Assembly (NCBI GenBank): GCA_934168365.1
Contig: CAKPNJ010000004.1
Location: 18,980 to 82,979 of the forward strand
DNA length: 64,000 nt
From: an uncultured Clostridia bacterium
Lineage (GTDB): Bacteria > Bacillota > Clostridia > TANB77 > CAG-508
Reading direction: 5' to 3'
A program made the position numbers and the translations under genes. Each line of letters opens with the position of its first letter. The first letter of the stretch is position 1. The notes beneath the pieces are model-generated. The model was not told the DNA's origin. It saw only the letters and a program-made list of their open reading frames with translations, and did not search any database. This document shows, in pieces, positions 27,669-35,322 of this stretch.

Positions 27669-28016
27669 ATGAAAAGTGTTGATGATTATATGAATTTGCC
27701 ATATAACTGTATTGTTCAACAAATTAATGACGAGAGTGGAACTTACTTTTATGCACACGTTTTAGAATTAGACGGATGCCAAAGTACAGGAGAAACTTTT
27801 AAAGAAGCTTATGAAAGTCTAAAAGATGCAATGAGAGGTTGGATTGAAACTAAAATAGATGGTGGATTTGATGTACCACTACCGGTAAAATATACTGATT
27901 ATAGTGGAAAATTTTTAGTAAGAATTCCAAAATCATTACACTACAGATTATCAGTTGAGGCACAACAAGAGGGTGTGTCGTTAAATCAATATGCATTGTA
28001 TAAATTAAGTAATTAA
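27669..28016 (+). CDS. hicB: HicB-family antitoxin
   Basis: A 115-residue HicB antitoxin. The N-terminal HicB fold (about 10-75) has YFYAHVLELDGCQSTGETFKEAYESL and the degenerate RNase-H-like core, and the C-terminal 35 residues (KFLVRIPKSLHYRLSVEAQQEGVSLNQYALYKLS) form a ribbon-helix-helix DNA-binding domain, used in the family for autorepression. Ribosome site GGGAGG. The partner toxin upstream is frameshifted, so this may be an orphan antitoxin kept as a regulator. Confidence 0.9.
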   Translation: MKSVDDYMNLPYNCIVQQINDESGTYFYAHVLELDGCQSTGETFKEAYESLKDAMRGWIETKIDGGFDVPLPVKYTDYSGKFLVRIPKSLHYRLSVEAQQEGVSLNQYALYKLSN

Positions 28017-28026
28017 CATATAATAC

Positions 28027-28056
28027 AAAACCAGCACTTTAATTTGTGCTGGTTTT
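28027..28056 (+). terminator. Terminator after hicB, inverted twin of 27273-27304
   Basis: AAAACCAGCAC / GTGCTGGTTTT with loop TTTAATTT: exact reverse complement of the upstream copy's stem and loop. Together the two bound the hicAB cassette. Confidence 0.9.
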
Positions 28057-28070
28057 TGTGTTAAGAATAA

Positions 28071-28115
28071 CTTAATAAATTAACTACTTTTTTCTTAATA
28101 AATTTGTGGTATAAT
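28071..28115 (+). promoter_or_regulatory. Promoter of the two-component operon with direct repeats
   Basis: Extended -10 TGGTATAAT at 28107-28115 with no good -35, which suggests an activator. CTTAATAAATT occurs at 28071-28081 and 28094-28104, 23 bases apart, about two helical turns: a plausible site for the OmpR-type regulator encoded next. Confidence 0.55.
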
Positions 28116-28146
28116 TTATACGTAATAATCAAAAAGGGGAAGAATT

Positions 28147-28854
28147 ATGTATAATATTTTAGTGGTGGATGATGATAAAGAAATTGTAAATGCAATAGAA
28201 ATATATTTGAGTAAAGAGGGATACAACGTACTAAAAGCATATGATGGAATGGAAGCATTAAAAATAGTAGAAAAAAATGATGATATTCATTTGATTTTAT
28301 TGGATATAATGATGCCAAAACTTGATGGAATTAGCACAGCTAATTTAATTAGAAAGGACAAATCAATTCCAATAATAATGCTTTCTGCAAAATCTGAAGA
28401 CTATGACAAAATTACAGGACTAAATAATGGAGCAGATGATTATATAACAAAACCATTTAATCCATTAGAACTAATTGCAAGAGTAAATTCACAAATCCGT
28501 AGATATACACACTTGGGATCAATTGCAGATAAACAGCAAGAAGGAAATACATATTGGTCAGGAGAATTAGTAATAAATGATGACACAAAACAAGTGACAG
28601 TTGAGGGAAAAAATGTGAAATTAACTCCAACAGAATATAACATTTTAAAATTTTTAACCAAAAATAAAGGAATAGTGTATTCAATTGAACAAATTTACCA
28701 AAATGTGTGGGAAGATGAATGTTATGGTGCAGAAAATATTATAGCAGTACATATTAGACACATAAGAGAAAAGATAGAAATAAATCCAAGAGAGCCTAAA
28801 TACTTAAAGGTAATTTGGGGGATAGGATATAAAATTGAAAATTTAGAAAAATAG
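28147..28854 (+). CDS. OmpR/VanR-type response regulator
   Basis: Two-component response regulator of 235 residues. The receiver domain (1-120) has the acidic pair DDD near 9-11, phosphoacceptor D53 in LLDIMMPK, T/S in MLSAKSE and K in TKPFN. The C-terminal winged-helix domain (about 137-233) shows VKLTPTEYNILKFLTKNKG and the VHIRHIREKIE recognition helix, and ends GYKIE. The pattern resembles VanR/MtrA-type regulators of envelope genes, but the target cannot be read. Ribosome site GGGGAAG; followed 10 bases later by its kinase. Confidence 0.92.
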   Translation: MYNILVVDDDKEIVNAIEIYLSKEGYNVLKAYDGMEALKIVEKNDDIHLILLDIMMPKLDGISTANLIRKDKSIPIIMLSAKSEDYDKITGLNNGADDYITKPFNPLELIARVNSQIRRYTHLGSIADKQQEGNTYWSGELVINDDTKQVTVEGKNVKLTPTEYNILKFLTKNKGIVYSIEQIYQNVWEDECYGAENIIAVHIRHIREKIEINPREPKYLKVIWGIGYKIENLEK

Positions 28855-28864
28855 GAGGTAAAAA

Positions 28865-30415
28865 ATGAATGGATCAAAAATTGCTAAAAATGTAGCTTAT
28901 GTTTTAGCACCAATATTTGCATTACTCTTAATACTATCAACACTAGGTACTAAAATTATAGACGAAAAAATTGATGTTATACAAAATTCAAACTATATCT
29001 GGCAAATGGCAGGAGGTTTAGCAAATGTAACAAAAGGCGTAACACCATTACTAATTCCAATATCAGTCATGATACTGATTATTCTAGCAGTAGTGATTAT
29101 AGATGGAATTGGAAAAAATAAAAATGATGATACAATTAAATTAAAATGGTTTGATGAATGGAAATTAGAAATAGTATTATTTTTAAGTTTTATATTGTTT
29201 TTAGCTGGGGCTTATGTTCTAACAATTGGATGGAACTCATTTGAAAATTCAATAAGCATAATGCTATCAAGTTGTGGAATCGGAATAATATATATAGATT
29301 CAATAGTGCTATTAGAAACTGTAGTAAAAAGAATAAAAGCAAGAATGTTCTGGAAAACCAGCTTAATATATGCCATTTATAAAGCAATTAAGAAGATGAT
29401 AGATAACCGCAAAATAATGACAAAGCTATTTATATATTATTGGGGATTTTGCATTATAGGATTTTTCATAACATTGGCAATACCAAACTCTACTAGTAAC
29501 AATAACTTGTTTCAGGTAGTAATGTTAGCAGCACTTGGAATAAGCACATTTTATGTATTGTGCAAAAAAGTGGAGGAACTTAATAAAATTCAAATGGCTT
29601 TAAAAAGTATATATGACGGAGATACCAATATTGAATTGAATCCAAACGAATTAAAGGGAGTTTTAAAACAAATGGCAGTATATATAGACGATATTGCTGG
29701 AGGTTTATCAAATGCAATTGAACAAAGCTTAAAGAGTGAAAGACTTAAAACGGAGCTTATAACAAATGTATCACATGATATAAAAACACCACTTACATCA
29801 ATTATTAACTATGTAGATTTATTAAAAAAAGAAAAAATGCCTAATGAAAAAGCAACTGAGTATTTAATTATATTAGATAATAAATCTCAAAGATTAAAAA
29901 AACTAACAGAAGATCTAGTAGAAGCTTCAAAAGCATCTTCTGGAAATATAAAACTAAATATGGAAAAATTAAATGTAAAAGAACTTGTGCAACAGGTGTC
30001 AGGAGAATTTGAAGATAGATTTAAGGAAAGAAATTTAGAGGAAATAACAACATTTCCAGAACAGGATGTATATATAAAAGCAGATGGAAGATATATGTGC
30101 AGGATATTAGAAAATATTTATTCAAATGTTGCTAAATATGCTATGGAGAACACAAGAGTATATTTAGATGTGGTGAAAAACCAACATACAGTTGTAATAC
30201 AAATGAAAAATATATCAAAACAAGAGCTTAATATATCAGCAGACGAATTGATGCAAAGATTTGTAAGAGGAGAAACTTCTAGAAATACAGAAGGAAGCGG
30301 ATTAGGACTTTCAATAGCATCCAGTTTAACAGAACTTCAAGGTGGGCAGTTTCATATTTACCTAGATGGAGATTTATTTAAAGTAACAATAGGATTTGAA
30401 ATATTGAATAATTAA
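28865..30415 (+). CDS. Sensor histidine kinase, VanS-like
   Basis: A 516-residue membrane histidine kinase. N-terminal half has about six membrane helices (near 10-28, 58-80, 98-118, 126-147, 188-210, 218-237) with little extracellular sequence, which fits sensing within the membrane. Then a linker (about 240-290), a DHp domain with VSHDIKTPLTSI (H304), an N box (NIYSNVAKYAME), and the G2-like GSGLGLSIA near 478-486. Domain order is complete. Partner of the upstream response regulator; last gene of the operon, followed by hairpin element B. Confidence 0.92.
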   Translation: MNGSKIAKNVAYVLAPIFALLLILSTLGTKIIDEKIDVIQNSNYIWQMAGGLANVTKGVTPLLIPISVMILIILAVVIIDGIGKNKNDDTIKLKWFDEWKLEIVLFLSFILFLAGAYVLTIGWNSFENSISIMLSSCGIGIIYIDSIVLLETVVKRIKARMFWKTSLIYAIYKAIKKMIDNRKIMTKLFIYYWGFCIIGFFITLAIPNSTSNNNLFQVVMLAALGISTFYVLCKKVEELNKIQMALKSIYDGDTNIELNPNELKGVLKQMAVYIDDIAGGLSNAIEQSLKSERLKTELITNVSHDIKTPLTSIINYVDLLKKEKMPNEKATEYLIILDNKSQRLKKLTEDLVEASKASSGNIKLNMEKLNVKELVQQVSGEFEDRFKERNLEEITTFPEQDVYIKADGRYMCRILENIYSNVAKYAMENTRVYLDVVKNQHTVVIQMKNISKQELNISADELMQRFVRGETSRNTEGSGLGLSIASSLTELQGGQFHIYLDGDLFKVTIGFEILNN

Positions 30416-30420
30416 AAAAA

Positions 30421-30547
30421 TGTTGCCATTGGGGACGGAGAATTTTGGCACACTTCATTATTAAAACAAATTATTTTAGTTAAAAATAAGAAGTGTGCCA
30501 AAATTCTCCGTCCCCAATGGCATCCCCAATGGCACCCAATGGCAACA
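30421..30547. repeat. Long hairpin element B, GGGGACGG family
   Basis: Perfect 33-bp inverted repeat: arms 30424-30456 and 30490-30522, both containing GGGGACGGAG. The right end carries TCCCCAATGGCA twice in tandem (30511-30522, 30523-30534) and then CCCAATGGCAACA (30535-30547), which pairs exactly with TGTTGCCATTGGG at 30421-30433. So the arm end is triplicated on one side. Lies between convergent genes, where it could also end transcription, although it lacks a T-run. Confidence 0.85.
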
Positions 30548-30556
30548 TTAACTTTT

Positions 30557-31048
30557 TTAGCCTACATGATTAAACAAATACTGAATACCCCCATTAGCGG
30601 CAGCAGTTACTGCTAAAACAATAATACCAGCAACAAGAACACCAGCTACAATAGGTGGGATAGCTTTTTTAGGTGGTAAATTTAAAAAGTTAGCAATTAA
30701 AGAACCAACCCATGCACCAGTTCCAGGTAAAGGAACAGCTACAAATAAAAATAAACCTAAAGCTGTGTAATTTTGTAACTTTTCACTTTCTTCAATTTTT
30801 CTTGTGGCTCTTTCAGTAGCCCAATCTATAATAACCTTAAAAGGCTTCCATCTTCCAAAAAAATCAAATAAAGGTCTAATATATTTAACAATAAAATATA
30901 TAGGTACAATATTTCCGATAAAGCTACAGATAAAAGCTTCAAAATATGAAAGACCAAGTCCGACACCTATTGGAATAGCACCTCTTAACTCTAAAATAGG
31001 CACCATACCTACAAAAAATGTAATCAAATATTTTAAAATTATAGACAT
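30557..31048 (-). CDS. Small multidrug export family membrane protein
   Basis: A 163-residue polytopic protein of the small multidrug export family (Pfam Sm_multidrug_ex, COG2426). Seen: FFVGMVPILELRGAIPIGVGLGL near 12-34, a conserved signature with Glu-Leu-Arg-Gly and Pro; four or five helices; the central loop with RATRKIEESEKLQNY; and FVAVPLPGTGAWVGSLIA near 102-119. The family's substrate is not established. Ribosome site GAGGT before the ATG. Monocistronic, convergent with the histidine kinase. Confidence 0.88.
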   Translation of the reverse strand: MSIILKYLITFFVGMVPILELRGAIPIGVGLGLSYFEAFICSFIGNIVPIYFIVKYIRPLFDFFGRWKPFKVIIDWATERATRKIEESEKLQNYTALGLFLFVAVPLPGTGAWVGSLIANFLNLPPKKAIPPIVAGVLVAGIIVLAVTAAANGGIQYLFNHVG

Positions 31049-31081
31049 ATAATTAACCTCATTTCTATTAACAATGCAAAT

Positions 31082-31110
31082 ATTGTACTATATTAAATAT
31101 CATTTGTCTA
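31082..31110 (-). promoter_or_regulatory. Promoter of the export-protein gene
   Basis: Reverse strand: TAGACA, 17-base spacer, TACAAT. Bases 31086-31108 match 27315-27337 of the hicAB promoter (opposite strand) at 22 of 23 positions. Confidence 0.65.
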
Positions 31111-31149
31111 TAATACCTTATAAAAATTAAGAAATTTTTACTAAAATCG

Positions 31150-31178
31150 TTGACAGCAAGTACAACAGGTGTTATACT
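31150..31178 (+). promoter_or_regulatory. Promoter of rpoB-rpoC
   Basis: TTGACA at 31150-31155, 17-base spacer, TATACT at 31173-31178. It implies a transcript leader of about 310 bases before rpoB. Confidence 0.8.
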
Positions 31179-31494
31179 AAAATAGGTATGCTTTTATTAA
31201 GCGTTACTAGTCTACATTTAAGGTGGATGTAATGATTAATATAAAAATAAATTTTACCAAATAAACAGCAAATAAAACAGTTGACAAAAATGTCAACCGT
31301 ATTTTTGTTGTCTTTTATCTATAGATTATGTTAATTTAATAAAAAGAGGAATTGACCTATAATTACTTACGGAAAGGGTATTTAGAGAGCAGAAAAATAT
31401 GCTGATTTGTAAACTAATTATAGAAACAAGAAGGACTTTTTATTAAAATCATATATTTTAACTTCTGCTTAATTTTTTTTAAGGAGTGATTCTT
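31179..31494 (+). promoter_or_regulatory. Long untranslated leader of rpoB, with possible leader peptide and hairpin
   Basis: No protein of normal size is coded here. A ribosome site AGGTGG (31221-31226) is followed by a ten-codon frame (31232-31264, MINIKINFTK). Sixteen bases later GTTGACA pairs with TGTCAAC (31280-31297) across AAAA, and the following 20 bases are T-rich, as in a weak terminator. This layout could be an attenuator. No L10-type kink-turn leader or rplJ/rplL gene precedes rpoB here. The remainder, to the SD at 31481, shows nothing clear. Confidence 0.5.
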
Positions 31495-34400
31495 TTGTTA
31501 AAAGAAATTAAACACGAGAAATGTTCTCGTAAAACTTTTGCAAAAATCGGCGATTCAATCGAAATGCCAAACTTGATTCAAGTTCAAAAAGACTCATACA
31601 ATTGGTTTATCGAAGAAGGCTTAGGAGAAGTTCTTAGAGATGTATCTCCAATAGTTGATTATTCAGGAAACCTTGTACTTGAATTCTTAGACTACTACAT
31701 GGAAGAGAAAACAAAATACACATTAGAAGAAGCCAAAGAACGTGATGCAACTTATGCTACAAGATTACATGTAAAAGTAAGACTTATCAATCGTGAAACA
31801 GGTGAAATTAAAGAACAAGAAATTTATCTTGGTGATTTCCCACTTATGACAGATAGTGGTACTTTCGTAATCAATGGTGCAGAAAGAGTTGTAGTAAGCC
31901 AATTGGTTCGTTCACCAGGTTGCTACTATGCACAAGATTTTGATAGCAAAACAGGTAGAAGAATTTACACATCTACTGTTATGCCTATTCGTGGTGCATG
32001 GATAGAATATGAAACTGATGGAAACGACGTGTTTTGGGCTAGAGTTGATAGAACTAGAAAAATACCTGTTACAACACTTTTAAGAGCATTAGGAATAGTA
32101 ACAGATGAACAAATTACACAATTATTTGGGGATGAAAACAAAATAAAGGAAACTTTAGCAAAAGACCCAATTAAAACACAAGAAGAAGCCTTAGTTGAAA
32201 TATACAAAAAATTAAGACCAGGCGAACTTCCAACAACTGATGCTGCAAGAAACTTATTCAATGGCTTATTTTTTGACGATAGAAGATATGACCTAGCAAA
32301 AGTAGGAAGATTCAAATTTAATAAAAAATTAAGCTTAGCAACAAGAATTACAGGAAGAATAGCTTATAACGATATTATTGATCCAGAAACAGGAGAAGTA
32401 TTAGTAGAAAAAGATAACAGTATTTCTGAAGAAACAGCAATTGCAATTCAAAACAGTGGAATCAATGTTGTTGATGTAAAAGTTGAAGACAAACCAGTAA
32501 GAATTATTGGTAATGGTACAGTCAATATCCACAGCGTACTTCCAAATGTTGATTTAAGTGACTTACATATCAAAGAAATGGTAAATTACATAGTATTAAA
32601 ATCAATAATTGATACTACAGAGGAAAAAGAACTACATGATGTTATTAAAGAAAGAATAGACGAATTAATTCCAAAACATGTTACAAACGAAGATATTATT
32701 GCTTCAATAAGCTATTTATTAAACTTAGAACATGGTTTAGGAAATGTTGATGATATTGACCATTTAGGAAATCGTCGTATTCGTTGCGTTGGAGAGTTAT
32801 TACAAAATCAATTTAGAATTGGTTTAACAAGACTTGAAAGAGTAGTACGTGAAAGAATGACAATTCAAGACTTAGATATAGTTACTCCACAAACTTTAAT
32901 CAATACAAAACCAATAACTTCTGCAATTAGGGAATTCTTTGGAAGTTCACAATTATCACAATTTATGGACCAAACAAACCCACTTTCAGAATTAAGCCAT
33001 AAGAGAAGAATTTCTGCATTAGGACCTGGTGGTTTATCTCGTGAGAGGGCAGGATTCGAGGTTCGTGATATTCACTATACACACTATGGAAGATTATGTC
33101 CTATTGAATCACCAGAAGGACCAAACGTAGGACTTATATCAGCACTTTCATCATTTGCTATTATAAATGAATATGGATTTATTGAAACACCATATAGAAA
33201 AGTAGATCATGAAACAGGTAAAGTAACTGATGAAGTTGTATATATGCCAGCAGATGAAGAGGATAAATACATTATTGCTCAAGCATCTGAGCCAGTTGAC
33301 GAAGAAGGAAAATTCGTAAATGATAGAATTCGTGTACGTCATAGAGCAGATATCACAATGGTTGATAAAGACCAAGTTGATTTTGTAGACGTATCACCAA
33401 AACAATTAGTATCAGTTGCAGCAGCTATGATTCCATTCTTAGAGCATGACGACGCAAAACGTTCTCTAATGGGTTCAAATATGCAACGTCAAGCAGTTCC
33501 ACTACTTACAACAGAATCACCAATAGTTGGTACAGGTATTGAATATAGAGCAGCAAAAGATTCTGGAATTACAGTAATGGCTAAAAATGACGGTATAGTT
33601 GAAAAAGTAACTGGTGACGAAATTCAAATTAGAAATAAAAAAGACGAATTAGATGTTTACCATTTAAGAAAATTCAAAAGAACAAATGGTGGAACATGTA
33701 TAAATCAAAGACCAGTTGTAAGCACTGGAGAAAAAGTTAAAGCAGGAGAACTAATTGCCGATGGACCAGCTACTAAAAATGGTGAAATGGCACTTGGTAA
33801 AAACGTTTTAATAGCTTTCACAACTTGGGAAGGTTATAACTACGAGGATGCTGTTTTAATTAGTGAAAGATTAGTAAAAGAAGATGTATATACATCAATT
33901 CATATTGAAGAATATGACTGTGAATGTAGAGAAACAAAATTAGGAGCAGAAGAAATTACTAGAGATATACCAAATGTTGGAGACGATAGCTTAAAAGACT
34001 TAGACGAAAACGGTATAATTCGTATAGGTGCTGAAGTAAGACCAGGAGATATATTAGTTGGTAAAGTTACTCCAAAAGGAGAAACAGAACTAACAGCAGA
34101 AGAAAGATTACTTCGTGCAATATTTGGAGAAAAAGCTAGAGAAGTTAGAGATAACTCACTTCGTGTTCCACATGGAGAAGCAGGAACAATTGTAGATGTT
34201 AAAATATTTACAAGAGAAAATTCAGACGAATTAGCTCCTGGAGTAAATCAAGTAATTCGTTGCTATATTGCAACAAAGAGAAAAATATCTGTTGGTGATA
34301 AGATGGCTGGACGTCATGGTAACAAGGGTGTTATTTCACGTATATTACCAGAAGAAGATATGCCATTCTTACCAGATGGTACACCAGTAGACATAGTATT

Positions 34401-35208
34401 AAATCCATTAGGTGTTCCTTCTCGTATGAACTTAGGTCAAGTTTTAGAGGTTCACTTAGGTATGGCTGCAAGAGCACTTGGATACAAGGTTGCAACACCA
34501 GTATTTGATGGTGCTAAAGACGAAGAAATAAAAGAGCTATTTAGAAAAGCAGGACTTAGTGAAGATGGAAAAACAGTTGTATATGATGGTAGAACTGGAG
34601 AGCCATTTGATCATCCAATTACAGTTGGTGTTATGTATATGTTAAAACTACATCACTTAGTAGATGACAAAATACATGCTCGTTCAACTGGACCATACTC
34701 ATTAGTAACACAACAACCTCTTGGTGGTAAAGCACAATTTGGTGGACAAAGATTTGGAGAGATGGAGGTTTGGGCATTAGAGGCTTATGGTGCTGCATAT
34801 ACACTTCAAGAAATGTTAACAGTTAAATCTGATGATATTGTAGGAAGAGTAAAAACATATGAAGCAATCGTAAAGGGCGAAAATGTACCAGAACCAGGAG
34901 TTCCAGAAGGATTTAAAGTATTAGTAAAAGAACTTCAATCATTAGGATTAGATATAAAACTTCTTTCAGAAGACAATAGAGAATTAGAACTTAAAGAAAA
35001 TATTGACGAAGGAATTGACTTTAATAGTATTAAAGACGATCCTAAACTAGAAGAAGAACTTGCAGTAGTTGATGAAGACGAACTTGCTGATGGATATTCA
35101 GAAGAAGGAGATCTTCTTGATGACGAAGATAGTTTAGATGATGAAGAATTATTACTTGATGATGAAGATCTATTAGATATGGATAACTTTGATGATAATG
35201 AAGAATAA
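31495..35208 (+). CDS. rpoB: DNA-directed RNA polymerase subunit beta
   Basis: Beta subunit of RNA polymerase. The 1237-residue product has the full set of conserved regions: QLSQFMDQTNPLSELSHKRR (rifampicin cluster; wild-type-looking Gln/Asp/His residues), GGLSRERAGFEVRDIHYTHYGRLCPIESPEGPNIG-like segment, KMAGRHGNKG with catalytic-site lysines and GEMEVWALEAYGA near the C-terminus. A Glu/Asp-rich tail of about 50 residues follows. Start chosen at TTG 31495, eight bases after GGAG; an in-frame GTG at 31486 overlaps the ribosome site. Followed after 114 bases by rpoC. Confidence 0.97.
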   Translation: MLKEIKHEKCSRKTFAKIGDSIEMPNLIQVQKDSYNWFIEEGLGEVLRDVSPIVDYSGNLVLEFLDYYMEEKTKYTLEEAKERDATYATRLHVKVRLINRETGEIKEQEIYLGDFPLMTDSGTFVINGAERVVVSQLVRSPGCYYAQDFDSKTGRRIYTSTVMPIRGAWIEYETDGNDVFWARVDRTRKIPVTTLLRALGIVTDEQITQLFGDENKIKETLAKDPIKTQEEALVEIYKKLRPGELPTTDAARNLFNGLFFDDRRYDLAKVGRFKFNKKLSLATRITGRIAYNDIIDPETGEVLVEKDNSISEETAIAIQNSGINVVDVKVEDKPVRIIGNGTVNIHSVLPNVDLSDLHIKEMVNYIVLKSIIDTTEEKELHDVIKERIDELIPKHVTNEDIIASISYLLNLEHGLGNVDDIDHLGNRRIRCVGELLQNQFRIGLTRLERVVRERMTIQDLDIVTPQTLINTKPITSAIREFFGSSQLSQFMDQTNPLSELSHKRRISALGPGGLSRERAGFEVRDIHYTHYGRLCPIESPEGPNVGLISALSSFAIINEYGFIETPYRKVDHETGKVTDEVVYMPADEEDKYIIAQASEPVDEEGKFVNDRIRVRHRADITMVDKDQVDFVDVSPKQLVSVAAAMIPFLEHDDAKRSLMGSNMQRQAVPLLTTESPIVGTGIEYRAAKDSGITVMAKNDGIVEKVTGDEIQIRNKKDELDVYHLRKFKRTNGGTCINQRPVVSTGEKVKAGELIADGPATKNGEMALGKNVLIAFTTWEGYNYEDAVLISERLVKEDVYTSIHIEEYDCECRETKLGAEEITRDIPNVGDDSLKDLDENGIIRIGAEVRPGDILVGKVTPKGETELTAEERLLRAIFGEKAREVRDNSLRVPHGEAGTIVDVKIFTRENSDELAPGVNQVIRCYIATKRKISVGDKMAGRHGNKGVISRILPEEDMPFLPDGTPVDIVLNPLGVPSRMNLGQVLEVHLGMAARALGYKVATPVFDGAKDEEIKELFRKAGLSEDGKTVVYDGRTGEPFDHPITVGVMYMLKLHHLVDDKIHARSTGPYSLVTQQPLGGKAQFGGQRFGEMEVWALEAYGAAYTLQEMLTVKSDDIVGRVKTYEAIVKGENVPEPGVPEGFKVLVKELQSLGLDIKLLSEDNRELELKENIDEGIDFNSIKDDPKLEEELAVVDEDELADGYSEEGDLLDDEDSLDDEELLLDDEDLLDMDNFDDNEE

Positions 35209-35322
35209 AATTTAATAGCCATTCAAAAAGTTTAAACAAGTTGACAATATAGAATTGCACAGCGGTGTATAGCTTGTTTAAACGAGTATGAAAAAAGAAA
35301 AATATTTAGGGGGCTAAATAAA

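Noticed and set aside
30804..31052. Forward-strand open frame over the export-protein gene
   Set aside because: It is antisense to a gene with clear family motifs and has no ribosome site.
31179..31494. L10-type ribosomal leader before rpoB
   Set aside because: No kink-turn pattern was seen and rplJ/rplL are not adjacent.
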